Shown piece after piece: positions 1 to 11,073 of a stretch of 64,000 nucleotides of DNA. Made by a program: the position numbers and the translations under genes. Source of the DNA: Lactarius indigo (lineage: Eukaryota; Basidiomycota; Agaricomycetes; Russulales; Russulaceae); assembly GCA_025766275.1 (NCBI GenBank), contig JAFKAC010000016.1, positions 620,001-684,000 on the forward strand, given 5' to 3'. The notes below the pieces were generated by a model. That model was not told the DNA's origin, did not search any database, and saw only the letters and a program-made list of their open reading frames with translations. How positions within the stretch are numbered: position 1 is the stretch's first letter; each line of letters opens with the position of its first letter.

Positions 1-3000
1 CTACGCCAGGGATCTGCGTGAATCCCTTAGCCACCAAGCGAGCTCTGTAGCGGCCATCCGCTTTGAGCTTAAAGACCCATTTGGATTTTACTGCCTTGCG
101 ATTAGGCGGGAGATCCACTAACTCCCAAGTCCCATTTTTAGCTAGGGCGTCCATTTCATACTGACACGCCCTAGTCCACTCTTCTGCAGCTGCAGACCGC
201 ATGGCCTCTGCATAGGTTGCAGGGTCTCAGCCCACAAAAGCAGCAGCTAATAACTCTGCATACCCCAGACGCCTGCCGCGCCATGCCACATTGTCCGCAT
301 TGAAGTAATGTGGATTAGGGACAGGGGCACGAGCACTGCGCCTTGGTGCATTGTCTATCTCGCGCAACAGCCGACTACGCTGTGCATGATCCTCAAATCC
401 CCCAGGCATTTCTGGTGAGGGAGGAGGGACATGGCGCATGATGCACGTTGCACTAGGATGCGGCGGGGGTGAAGTGGGAGTGGCTTGCTCACGTTTTGGT
501 GTGGTGGGCGGAGCCGGCAGAGCAGGTGGTGGAGTGGTGGGGCGTGGTTGGACTTGTGGGGGGTCTAAGAGCTTTTCAACATCCTCCTCCTCACTACTGC
601 TGGAGTGTGCAGGGGAGGGGGCTCGCATTGGTGGTAACGCCAGCGGGTGAGGCACGGCAGTCACTGTTGTGCTAGGCACGACTGGTGGTGAAGGTGTGGG
701 GTGTGTCTCAACACCCTGGAGGGACAGGAAGCTACTCTTGTCGAATGTCACATCCCTGGACACTCGAATGGAGCGGGTTGAGCGGTCCCAGAGCTTATAG
801 CCCTTAGATTCGGGCTCAAACCCAATAAGCGTGACCTCAATGGCCTTTGCATCCAATTTGCGACGCTTATCAGCGGGTACGTGCATGTACCCCTTGCATC
901 CAAAGATGCGAAGATGTGAGACATCGGGTACTTTGCCAGAGTACCAGAGCTCATAAGGAGTGCGCCACTTAAGCCCACGGACTGGAGAGTGGTTATAGAT
1001 GTGCACAGCTGCACACACTGCATGCTCCCAGAAGCCTTTAGACATGCCAGCTGTGTGGAGCATGGACATTGCCTTATCCATAATGGTGCGGTTAAACCGC
1101 TCGGCTTTACCGTTGGACTGTGGTGAACCCAGCATCGTGAGGTGATGCTCTATCCCTTTCTGCTTAAGAATGTCCTGCGTGACACTCGACATGTACTTGC
1201 CACCGCGGTCAGAGTGCAGAGCGCGCAATTTATGGCCAGATTGGGTTTCACCCCAGGCCAAATACATCTGCAGCGACTTAGCAAACTGATCCTTTGACTT
1301 AAGGAAGTGTACCACAGTGAACTTAGTGTGGTCGTCTATGAAGGTGGCAGTGTATGTCGAGCCTTGCAGGGACTGAGTCTGCATAGGACCGGCGAGGTCA
1401 CTGTGCATGATCTCAAATTGATGAGTTGTCCTCTTGTTAGAGGATGCAGAAAAGGGTTGGCGAGTGGACTTGCCCATCTCGCACCCACGACAGACAGTGT
1501 GTGCCGTGGTAGAGCTATCTATGTCCATGCCAGTAGTGGCAGAGGGACCATGTGCTTTGAGTGCCGCAGAGGAGATGTGTCCCATGCGTTGATGCCAGAT
1601 ATCAAGTGTGGCAGCACTTGATTTTGTGTGGGCATTGAGGCCGACGCTGGCTGCGTCCAACCAGTAAAGGTTGTCCTCAAGGTAGCCTTTGGCCACACAC
1701 TTTTGGTTGATAGATATTTTAAATGAGCCACTATCAAAGGCAATCTCAGCACCTTTTTGTGCTAGGGCGTGCGTTGACAAGAAGCGCGTCTTCACCTGTG
1801 GTAGGTGCAGCACATTACTTAGGGTGATAGAGATACCCTGGCTCGTTGTAAAGACGACAGACCCAACCCCCACTTGGTCTATGGTGGACTTATCACCCAG
1901 GCGTACAGTGCCTTTAGTTGGGGTGTAGTCCTTGAAGTCAGACTGATGTGGTGTAATGTGGTGTGTAGCACCACTGTCCATCATCCAACGCACACACGAG
2001 GCAGCATATAAGGCAACAGAAATAGATTGAGAAGCCCAGTCTATGGCGGGCTCTTCGACCTCCTTAATGGAGGCGGTGGTAGGTACAAGAATATGACTAT
2101 TTGCGGCCTTGTTGCCTGCCTTCTCCTTCTCCTTTGCGTCAGCCTCATCCTTCTTTTTCTTCCTGCAGTCAGGCTTGATGTGGCCCTTTTTGTTGCAATA
2201 GTGGCAAGTCAGACCAGAGTGGTCCTTCTTGCCCTTTTTGCCTGTCGACTTGACGGGGGCCACCTTGTTGAGGGAAGAGCCAGAGGGCCTGGCGCGGCGA
2301 GCTTCTTCCGACACTATGCGCGCAATTATTTCAGCGTGCTTGAGTGCGGAGGGGGCCCCACTGGCAAGGATGGTTGAGGCCAACACCTCATAAGAGGGTG
2401 GCAGCGCGTGGAGAAGAATGAGGCAGTATTGGACGTCAGAGACACCCATCTGTGCGTTGGAAAGAGCAACCCTAAGCTCATTGAGCTTGGCCAGCTGAGC
2501 GGCCATGGGTGCGGAGTCGTCGAGGCGGGCTTGCGTTAACTGGATCCATAAGTTAAAGATGGTGGTGCTGCCCGAAGCACCAGTGTATACGTCTCTCAAC
2601 TTGTCCCACTTCGCCTTGAAGGTGGCATAGACAATATTGTCTGCCACAAGGGAGTAGACATCTGGTTTGAGGTAGAGGCGGAGGTATGCCTTGGAATGAC
2701 GCTGGACTGAGTCCCACTCATCAGTAGTGATGCCTGATGGGGGTGTGTCCAAGGTGAAGACATCTTCAGCCTCATGGAGCATGAGGATAGCCTCAATCAT
2801 CCCAGACCATTCGTTCCAGCCAGTGCTGTCAAACTGAGTGAGATGGATGCCAGATGGCATGCCAAAGTTGGCACTGTGGGCCTGAGAGAGACGTGTGGAG
2901 GGTGTGGACCCAGAAGGAGGAGGGAGTGAGCCTCCTGCAGAGCCACCAGTGGGGCTGGGAGGAGCACCAGCACCAGCAGCAGGGGTGGAGGTTGAACCAG

Positions 3001-3004
3001 ACAT
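1..3004 (-). pseudogene. Copia-1 Gag-Pol polyprotein, broken by one stop, 3' end outside window
   Basis: The frame opens at ATG 3004 and runs 925 codons to a TGA at 229-227, then stays open to base 1. In order: Gag with a CCHC zinc knuckle (CHYCNKKGHIKPDC, near residue 270); aspartic protease (MDSGATHH, near 340); integrase with the HHCC region and D-D-E residues in HSDLAGP, HSDRGG and a GKAERF motif; a proline/serine-rich linker; then the start of reverse transcriptase after the stop. The intact relative Copia-2 has Gln at the stop position, so two changes, or CGA to TGA from an Arg allele, are needed. The element is probably inactive through this stop, but the reading frame is otherwise well kept, so it is a recent copy. 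Confidence 0.93.
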
Positions 3005-3769
3005 TGGGATGATTTATCTGTCGCCGAGGAGCAGTCAGCGACAGTGCTTCATAGTTGCAAGACATAGAGATAGAGGGAATACCACTCCTGTCTGTGATTC
3101 TGTAAGGCCAGAACGCTAACGCGTCCTGCCTCCTGATAGTATGCCAGTGATACAAGGGCTAGGCCCAGGTTGGAAGAGTCCCTTTGCCATACCATGAGCT
3201 AGCTGCCAGCCAGGATGTGTCTAGGACACAGCTCAAATGGTTTGCGTCAGGGGGAAGGTGAAGGGAATGCTTTCAGAGCCCAAGGCTGTCTACCTCAGCC
3301 TTCTCGGCCTGTTGGTTGCCTCATCGCCACAAGTGGCTTTACTGAATCCTTTCCCATTGCCACTACAAGGCAGGTATCTGGTTGCAGAACACCATAAGGT
3401 GAACACCCCCCAGAGTCTGAACCAGGTTTTACACTCCCATGGTGAGGAGATCCTGCGCCCAGTGTGGAGCACCAGAGACAGCTGGCGCTAAGCTCCACAA
3501 TACACAGCCCAGTGGGCCATGCACACCTGGATATTGATTGAAGGGCTACCAGACCCAATCTCCTTGCGCATAGCGCAGGGGCTAGGAAAACAGTAGGGGT
3601 GAAAGTAGGACTACTGGGCAGTACATACATAGGAGGTTCCTCAGCAGAGACAAGTGGCGCCCCACTGTCCTCTGCCTTGGGCAAGGCTGGTAAGGCCCCA
3701 GACAGACCTTAGCCTGGTGTGTCCTCCTAGGAAGACAGTGACCAGCCAAGTGGAGTGGCTAGGGCACCA
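3005..3769 (-). other. Copia-1 untranslated leader
   Basis: Non-coding stretch between primer-binding site and Gag start. It is collinear with the leader of Copia-2 (26828-27583) and, more distantly, of Copia-F. I see no conserved reading frame in it; the short ORFs on both strands are not shared between copies in frame. Confidence 0.7.
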
Positions 3770-3781
3770 GGGCCCATAACC
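3770..3781 (-). promoter_or_regulatory. Copia-1 primer-binding site (half-tRNA-iMet type)
   Basis: On the minus strand GGTTATGGGCCC directly follows the 5' LTR. It is complementary to the anticodon stem-loop (GGGCCCAUAACC) of eukaryotic initiator tRNA-Met. Drosophila copia is known to use such an internal half-tRNA primer. The same 12 bases sit at the same place in Copia-2, Copia-E and Copia-F. Confidence 0.8.
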
Positions 3782-4395
3782 TGATGAACAGCACACATAG
3801 ATAGCATACTCACAGAGGGACAAAGTGTTCTGTGGTGAGATAGGCTGGGTGGCTGGAAGCAGCAACAGGGAAGTCAAGCAAGGTAAAGCAAGAGTGTCTG
3901 GCACACAACAGTGAGGAACTGATATTACATTAGAGAGGAGGAGACATACCTGGCACACAACAGTGAGGAACTGATGTGGACCAGGAGCGTACAAGTCTAC
4001 TACTTATACTATACAGGAGGGTGACACTACTACAAGGTGAGTAACAGAGTGTCACAAAATACAAGGGACGCATTGTTCTACAACAGGACAAAGGAGTGTG
4101 TGTAAAAGGAACAAGGCGTACAAGAACAAGCAAAGTCCAGACCAAATGATATCATAGTGACATCATAATAAACATAGTGCTAAAAGGAGAACAAGAGATG
4201 GAGTACAATGAAGAGTCCAGAGTAGTCTACACGATGTCATTGTACAGTGATGTCATACATGACGCAATGATAAGCGCTAGATTGTACAGATCAGAAGTAA
4301 GTAATCTACATGTTCATTTAATCTAATCTAAAGCAGTCCATGCTGCAAGTCCGGTCCGTATGAGCCGCTAAGTGCGCAAGGGTCACTTATCAACA
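3782..4395 (-). repeat. Copia-1 5' LTR (614 bp)
   Basis: On the minus strand it begins TGTTGATAAGTGACCC and ends GCTGTTCATCA. The same family supplies both LTRs of Copia-2 and the solo LTRs at 32333-32949, 33012-33565 and 41757-42381. It contains a short tandem duplication around the words TCAGTTCCTCACTG and GTGTGCCAG. Confidence 0.93.
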
Positions 4396-5187
4396 GGTGC
4401 TACCCCAGGCAAGGAACTTCTTTAGTGCGTCTACAAATAGATTTTTTGTTTTTAGGAAGTAGACCACCGCAAAACGCAAGTGATCGTCTATGAAAGTGGC
4501 AGTGTAGCTAGAACCCTCGATGGAGGTGGTCTGCATCGGGCCAGCAAGATTGCTATGTACGACCTCAAATATCCGACTTGTACGTTTACTGCTAGACCCG
4601 GAGAAGGGACATCAGGCAGACTTGCCCAATTCACAACCGTGGCAAGCGTTTGGTATCGCTGCGGCGGAATCGTCAAGATCCATGCCTATCGTGGCAGAGG
4701 GACCGTGAGACTTAAGGGCCATATGGGACATATGCCCCATACGTTGATGCCAAACATGTAAAGAAATGGTCGCACGCCATGTGTGCGCATTGAGGGAAGC
4801 CATGGAGACGTCCAACCAATATAAGTTGTCCTCCAGGTACCCCGAACCAACACTACGCTTATTGATAGCGATTTCGAAAGAGCCTTGGGTAAATATCACA
4901 GTAGCACCCCTCTGCACAAGAGCACACGTTGACAGAAAGCATGTCTTGAGCTGTGGGATATGCAGAACGTTGGTCAATGTTATCTGTGACCCTTGACTTG
5001 TTTTGAAGACGATAGTCCCCACCCCCACCTGATCAACGGTCGACTTATCCCCAAGGCAAACAGTACCCTGACACGGGGTATAGTTAGCGAAGTCAACCCT
5101 ATGGGGGCTCATGTGGTGCGTCGTGCCACTATCCATCATCCAATGCGTTTGAACAGCAGAATACAGGGCAACACGGAACTCATTATT
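4396..5187 (-). pseudogene. Older copia fragment (Copia-G): protease to integrase core
   Basis: Minus-strand remnant of a different copia lineage. It covers the protease (MDSGTTHHMS), the GAG-pre-integrase/HHCC region ending CHGCELGKS, a TGA where relatives have Arg, and then the integrase core with HSNLAGP and an FIDDH motif, until it is cut by the Copia-1 LTR at 4395. Its other side is cut at 5187 by an LTR fragment. The LTR/copia/LTR stacking gives relative ages: this fragment is older than both neighbours. Confidence 0.85.
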
Positions 5188-5264
5188 TGTAGCGGTATGA
5201 CTTATCGCGACAACTAGACCAAGAGAAGGTAAGTGAACTGAACTAGTAGCACACCCAAGCCTAG
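5188..5264 (+). repeat. 5' piece of the 775-bp LTR family
   Basis: Starts TGTAGCGGTATGAC and matches the first roughly 80 bp of the solo LTR at 6713-7487 with few changes. It is interrupted at 5265, where the Gypsy-D LTR begins, so Gypsy-D inserted into it. The rest of this LTR is not in the window because the far side of Gypsy-D is missing. Confidence 0.75.
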
Positions 5265-5744
5265 TGTTATGTTCACAACCGGTTATGACTACGGACCGAT
5301 TCAGTATTAGTCATGGACATTTACATCGTATCAGTCAGCATAGTAGTACACATGTGATTGTGGCTCGTGTATGACTCATTTCTAGGATAGCTGTACTAGG
5401 GTTCGAGCTAGTTACGCTACTGGTTTCTTATCGTTCTAGCGGCGCTTCAAAGCCCGCGTATAACTGTATAAATAGTCGCTCCGGAAGACCAAGAGTCCCT
5501 ATCTTGGTCTTCTTCAATCCACCATCTTGACTCGTCTTCTGTCTGCCTTAGTCTTCGACTAAGAGTACTTCTGCTTCTATCTGCCAAAGGATAGCACTTC
5601 TTCATCTCTGCTGCAGCGTGTGCCAGTGTGCCCCTGTTCAGCCAGCATTGGGTTGACACGTAGTCCCCATTTGCCCAAATCCTCGCTAAGTCGAATATGC
5701 CTCCATTAGAGTCCAAGCCGGACTAACGCCCGTGGAGCGTAACA
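5265..5744 (+). repeat. Gypsy-D 5' LTR (480 bp)
   Basis: Begins TGTTATG and ends GGAGCGTAACA. It aligns to the Gypsy-A LTR except for a shorter first 40 bases. A TATAAATA box lies at 5467-5474 and the sequence ATCTTGGTCTT at 5501-5511, about 34 bp further on, is the predicted transcript start. Upstream of it AAGACCAAGA forms an inverted repeat with this start sequence. Confidence 0.85.
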
Positions 5745-5757
5745 TTAAGACCAAGAT
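5745..5757 (+). promoter_or_regulatory. Gypsy-D self-complementary primer-binding site
   Basis: Two bases after the LTR comes AAGACCAAGAT (5747-5757), the exact complement of ATCTTGGTCTT at the predicted transcript start (5501-5511). No tRNA 3' end (TGG...) is present. This fits the Tf1 mode, in which the first 11 nt of the element RNA fold back as primer. Confidence 0.78.
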
Positions 5758-6712
5758 ACTCATCGTGGCGTACTCAACCAGAGATCAGTGGACGTCTTTC
5801 CGTCCCTACCATATTGAACAACGAGGAGATTGTAACGTACCAACAAGATTCTTAGGAGCGGCCCAGTGGAGAGAATGAGGGGAAGACACAGGATACTTTG
5901 TGGAGTTCAACAGTCCAAACCGTTTTTGACCCGTTGAGTTCAACTTCGAACACCTTTGTTGGACCGAGGTTACTTGGAACCCTATAGATCATCGCTGGGA
6001 TATCGTACGACCAGCAGGAAGAAATTACAACTGTGATATTGACGTGCAAGAACTCAACAGCCACGCAGACTACGGTCCTATTGACGGACAAGCACAGGAA
6101 CATACCGATGAAGGAATTAGTGGAGAAGAAGCTTCCGATAGTCAACAATCACCAAGCCGAGGGAATACACCAGCCGAAGAAGCCAGCCTAGGAGCTATTG
6201 GAGAACACATCATACAACGAACTGAGTCCCTAACTATTCATCAACCCGAGCCAGAAATAATCCACGTTCACAGTCCAGCAGTTGCAATGGCGACAGCCAC
6301 CATCACACAAGAGGAAGTACAGCTCACCACCGAAGCAAGGGATCAAATAGCCCTAGAAGAGCAAAGACGCATCACAGAAGAATCATGAGCCAATCTGGCT
6401 CCTATCAACCCATACACCGGTCACCGAATGACGGACGACGACGTAGCAATTCATCGCGCCATTGGACCAGACATAGCTGACCCTCCCAGTGGTGGAGGAG
6501 GACCCCCTGGCGATTTACCAGGAGGAGGACCCCCACCCCGAGGATCGGGATTCGGAGGGTTCCCTGGAGGGTTTCCAGGAGGGCCACCAGGAGGAGGATT
6601 ACCAGGTGCAGGTCCCGTTGCTCCCCCTCCAAATAGTAAACTAGCTGGTGAAGCACCCACAGTGTTTGACGGAGAGCGCACAAAAGTCGAAGCATTTCTT
6701 ACTCAATGGCAT

Positions 6713-7487
6713 TGTAGCGGTATGACTTATCGCGACAACTAGACCAAGAAAGAGTGTAAGTGAACTGAACTAGTAACACACTCAAGCCTAGCGCGGAGAC
6801 AAGTCACGCGCCGAATGTACAGTCACTGCAGAGGGTATGCACACGTGAGGTCTTTATACAAGACCAAAGGCAAGGTGATCACGCAGTGGCACGCTGAGTG
6901 GAGAACCAAGAGGACAAGTTAACATTGGAGAAGTAAGGGAATACAAGGGAGATACGCACCTGAGTGGAGAACCAAGAGGACAAGTTGGTTCCACTCAGGA
7001 CGCTACATGAGGGTTTATATACATTGCTGCGGCTGAGTTCGAATTACTATAGAACCTTGTTACTAAAGGTATGTGTAATAGTAATGAGTCAGACGCTGAC
7101 GCGTCGTATCTAATAATAGTGTTATCTATTGTGCTGACTGATGCACAGTCATTAACGCTGACAGAACAATGACGTGTCCTTATCTATGAGTCACAACCCT
7201 ATAACAATGTAGTCTAGAACTATCTAGAATGTTCCCTGCTTATCGTCCAATGAGAAACTACTGTACTAATGAGGAATGTGACCTAAAGAGGTAACTCCTA
7301 GTAAGGAAGTTACTATCCCAGGGTCACGTGCTTGTGGGTGCACATGTTGGTATCACGTGACTAACCATCTTATCATATCTAATGATAAGGACTTGGATGT
7401 TTGAGCGCAACGTTGGAGTCTTATATCTCCACCAAATAAATCCGTAAAAATACAGAAAAATAAGGCGAAAATAGAGCGTCCGTGACA
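6713..7487 (+). repeat. Solo LTR, 775 bp, in Gypsy-D gag (TSD GGCAT)
   Basis: Begins TGTAGCGG and ends CGTGACA; the 5-bp GGCAT occurs at 6708-6712 and again at 7488-7492, and deleting the insert restores gag exactly. Plus orientation is likely from TATATA (7016-7021) and AATAAA (near 7436). It contains a direct repeat of about 25 bp (TGAGTGGAGAACCAAGAGGA and following) near 6896 and 6961. The parent family is not otherwise present except at 5188-5264. Confidence 0.95.
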
Positions 7488-8460
7488 GGCATGTCTACTG
7501 GGGCATGAACGCAGACGAAGGCATCATGGCCACACCATACCGATGAGCCCTCCTTTTCCTATCCTACATCAAGGGTGTCAACGTCAGCGAATGGGTGTTA
7601 GCAATGCTCACCTGGCTCAATGGTCAAATACAAACAGGAATACCCTGAACAAGCGAAGGACTATGGAACGAAGTCACACGCAGCTTCATGCAGCGCTTCA
7701 GAAATACAATGGAACAGGAACAAGCCCAATACGAATTAAGAAAAGGGCTTAAAATGATTGGGGGCAACTTAGATGAGTATTGTACTCAATTTGAACAACT
7801 AGTGCGACGCGCACATTACCGGCTTGATGACCCCCAGACACTCGACCTGTTCACAAGTGGATTACCCACTGACCTATACTCCAAAGTATACACCCTCGAC
7901 TCCCCACGAGACTATCGCGAATGGAAGGAAGTGGCCACTACCTGCCAGCAACAATATATGCATCTCAAAGCGATGCTTAATAAGGGAGCACCACAGAAGC
8001 AAGAAAGGTCACAAGCACAACGACAGCGCCCCTGGCAGGGGCCACCAAGAAGTTCCTGGCAACCTAGGAACCTCCCACGAGACCCAAATGCAATGGACAT
8101 GTCAGCAGATCGCATTAGAGGACAACTAGCGGGAGCAGAAGACATACTTGCTCCTCACCCCCCGTATCGACCTCGAGGGGGATTCCTACAAAGAGGTGGA
8201 GGACGTAATAACCAAAGGCCAGTCACTTGTTACAATTGTGGAAAGGACAGACATATGGCCCGTGATTGCAGACAACCACGAAGGGATTATCAATCCCAAG
8301 CATCCACCAGCCGGTACATCGATACTGACTATCATCAACAAGAACCCGAAGTCGCTACCAGGGCGGTCCAAGAAGTACCCCCTCAACAGCGCGCCAGTGA
8401 CTGGCTCAATGGAGTAGCGGGAGAATCGGACGACGTTAAAGACATTATCCTCCAACAATT

Positions 8461-10179
8461 GTGGAAGAAGGAGGGTTTTCAGGACGCCTGAACCCATTGG
8501 CCTGGGTAAGGGCAGTCAATTGTAACAGTGTAATCACGACTCGCTACCATTCAATGAGAGTCCCAGTATCGATTCGCACCAGTTACGCAATGGCCAACAT
8601 ACAAGCTTTAGTCAACTCAGGAGCAACTCACTGCTTCATGAGACCCTCCTTTATCAAAAGGATGGGGTTTGGGACCAAACCACTGGACATCCCAAAAAAG
8701 ATATGGAATATTGATAATACCGAAAACAAATCGGGGCATATCACCCACTATGTTGATGTGGACGTACAAACTAAAGGAATTAATAAGGAAATACGCTTCC
8801 TCATTACAGACATAGGAAACGAAGACGTCGTATTAGGATACCCATGGCTCGCAATATACGACCCTCACATCAAATGGTCACAAGCAGCTATACACGAAGC
8901 AATGCTTCCCATTGTCATCCGTTCAGTAAACCCCCACATCGAAAGAATCACACCAGTAGTGGCAGCCTCCTCAGTACAGAATGACGAGTATGAAATCATA
9001 CATTCCTGCGTCATCACTGAAGAACAACAACAACAATTCGAAGAAGACTGTCGAATCCGGGCAACAGCGACAGATCTTGCCATCGCTGCCCAACAATATG
9101 TCGTTAAAGCTGAGTTACCCCCCGAGTACCAAGAATTTGAACGCCTCTTCAGTGAAGAAGCATCGGACAGGTTTCCTCCCAGTAGACCCTGGGATCACGC
9201 GATCGAATTCAAACCAGGAACAGCGGACGCCATCGACTGCAAAATATACCCCATGACTCAGGAAGAGGACAAGAAGTTACGAGAATGGATAGACGAACAG
9301 CTAAAGAAGGGATACATAAGGCCCTCCAAGTCTCCGTACGTGTCGTCTTTCTTCTTTATCAAAAAGAAAGATGGAAAACTACGGCCGGTACAAGACTATC
9401 GAAAAATCAATGCCATCACCATCCGCAATCAGTACCCGCTCCCTCTCATTTCCGACCTCATTATGGACTTAAGCAATGCCCATATTTACACCAAGCTTGA
9501 TGTCTGATGGGGGTATAACAACGTACGCATCAAGGAGGGAGACGAAGAGAAAGCGGTGTTCAAGACGCGATACGGACTATTTGAGCCCACGGTGATGTTT
9601 TTCGGCCTGACCAACTCTCCTGCAACATTCCAGACCATGATGAACTTCATATTTAGGGACATCATGGCAAAACACGAGGCACAAGGAACGATTATCAGGG
9701 TCTACATGGATGATATTGGCATCACCACCGGGCTTAAGCATTCACTAAACAATCACATCGAAGCAGTCAAGGACGTCCTCCGCGTGTCCGCGGAACACGA
9801 CCTCTATTACAAACTTGAAAAATGCCTCTTCCACTCCCCGCACATGGATTACCTGGGGGTAATCCTTGAAAAGGGGGTGACACGCATGGACCCTGTCAAA
9901 ATTTCCGGCATCAAGGACTGGCCTACGCCAACCAAAGTTAAGGACGTCTGCTCTTTTCTTGGATTTTGCAATTTTTATTGACCTTTCATACACGGCTTCG
10001 CAACCAAAGCACGACCACTTAACAAGCTCACATGAAAAAACACCGAATGGCATTGGGGAACCGAAGAAGAAAAGGCATTTCAAGACCTCAAAACCCTCGT
10101 CACCAATGAACCTGTCCTAGCGCATCCCGATCTCACTCAACAGTTTGAGTTGGAAGTTGACGCGTCGGGTTTTGCAACG
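8461..10179 (+). pseudogene. Gypsy-D pol, protease and reverse transcriptase, truncated
   Basis: Overlaps gag by 31 nt in the -1 frame. Aspartic protease motif here is VNSGATH rather than the usual DSG, so the catalytic Asp is Asn. The reverse transcriptase includes KKKDGKLRPVQDYR, NSPATFQTMMN and YMDDIGI. TGA stops start at 9505, 9979 and 10033. The frame ends in the first RNase H motif (VDASGF) where the Gypsy-A LTR begins at 10180. Confidence 0.9.
8473..8479 (+). promoter_or_regulatory. -1 ribosomal frameshift heptamer (Gypsy-D)
   Basis: GGGTTTT in the phase G GGT TTT of the gag frame, inside the gag-pol overlap. Slipping by -1 gives GGG TTT, which leads into the pol frame (GGFSGRLNP). 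Downstream CAGG...CCTG and ACCCA...TGGGT (8492-8496/8503-8507) can pair as hairpins. The same heptamer is at the same place in Gypsy-A and Gypsy-B. Confidence 0.7.
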
Positions 10180-10688
10180 TGTTACGCTCCACCGGCGTTA
10201 GTCCGACTTGGACTCGGAATAGGCGTAGTCAACTTAGCAAAGATAGATGAATGGGGACCACGTGTCAACCCAACAGAGGCTGAATAGGGGCACTATCGGC
10301 ACACGCTACAGCAATAAGACAAAGAAGGGTATCCCTTGGTGGATACAAGTAGAGGCACGCTTAGTTCTAAGACTAAGGCAAACAAGAGACGAGTCAAGTG
10401 GTGGATTGAAGAAGACCAAGATGGGGACTCTTGGTCTTCTAAGTTGACTACTTATACAAATACGCATGGGCTTTAAAGTGCCGCTAGAACAGTAAGTATC
10501 CAGTAGCGTAACTAGCTCGAACCCTAGTACAGCTATCCTAGGAATGAGTCATACACGAGTTACAATCACATGCAAACTACTATGCTGACTGATGCGATGT
10601 AAGAGTCCATGACTAATACTGATACCGGACCGTAGTCATAACCGGTCATGAGTCGTGTGTAATGAGTCATCAAGTCCGTACCGTAACA
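10180..10688 (-). repeat. Gypsy-A 3' LTR (509 bp)
   Basis: Plus-strand boundaries TGTTACGCTCC...CCGTAACA. Same length as the 5' LTR at 17491-17999; by eye the pair differs at about 11 sites, all transitions. Confidence 0.95.
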
Positions 10689-10702
10689 TCACCCCCTTTT
10701 CA
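10689..10702 (-). promoter_or_regulatory. Gypsy-A polypurine tract
   Basis: On the minus strand AAAAGGGGGTGA directly precedes the 3' LTR, the normal site for plus-strand DNA priming. Gypsy-B has GAGGGGGTGA at the same place. Confidence 0.75.
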
Positions 10703-11073
10703 GGAGTGAGGCCCACCTCACTAATCCGCCTGCGATTCCTTCCTCATTTGTTCTGCTTCATCCTCCATGCGTGCCAGTATGTTAGCCCATTCGAGACGAT
10801 AAAGACTGTCCTTTTTATCCTGGACCACCATCTCCCTTTCTAACTGCAACTGCCGTATCCGCTTCTCCAGTTGGTCTTCGGCGAAAGTGAATTGCCGGAA
10901 ACGGCGCAGTTCCTGAGTGAGGGTGACATCTCCCATGCGCATTAGTAGTAGATCTGTGGGGTGTCGATCGCGGAGCATGAAATACTCCTCGTGAGGTATG
11001 AATGCGCGGTTGTTCTTTGGGAGATGAGGGGTGGCGTAGAGGGGTTTGCCATAAAGGAAACCCGATCCCGGAG

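Larger units (their letters stand above)
1..4395 (-). mobile_element. Copia-1: Ty1/copia LTR retrotransposon, 5' part, cut by window start
   Basis: Reading on the minus strand the order is 5' LTR (3782-4395), primer-binding site, a leader of about 760 bp, then one Gag-Pol frame that leaves the window at base 1 inside the reverse transcriptase. It is a close relative of Copia-2 (21882-28199), which shows what the missing 3' part should contain. The LTR ends in TG...CA form and has inserted into an older copia fragment (4396-5187). The partner LTR and second target-site copy lie outside the window, so the TSD cannot be tested. Confidence 0.93.
5765..8491 (+). pseudogene. Gypsy-D gag (capsid/nucleocapsid), stops plus LTR insertion
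   Basis: Reads in one frame from GTG 5765 to TGA 8489-8491 once the solo LTR and one TSD copy are removed; joined length is 649 codons against 658 in Gypsy-A. Order: conserved N-terminal region (DQWTSFRPYH), acidic middle, Gly/Pro-rich linker, retrotransposon gag domain (from about AFLTQWH), CCHC knuckle CYNCGKDRHMARDC. Premature TGA codons start at 5876, 5927, 6386, 7544 and 7646, at Arg positions of the relatives. No in-frame ATG precedes the conserved N-terminal part (see the Gypsy-A gag entry). Confidence 0.85.
5265..10179 (+). mobile_element. Gypsy-D: Ty3/gypsy (Tf1/sushi-like) element, 3' truncated and decayed
   Basis: Plus-strand element of the same family as Gypsy-A: 5' LTR, primer-binding site, gag, pol as far as the start of RNase H, then abruptly the Gypsy-A LTR at 10180. 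Gag is split by a solo LTR with a perfect 5-bp duplication. Eight in-frame stops, all TGA, and no other nonsense codons were found. Integrase, chromodomain and 3' LTR are absent. Confidence 0.92.
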
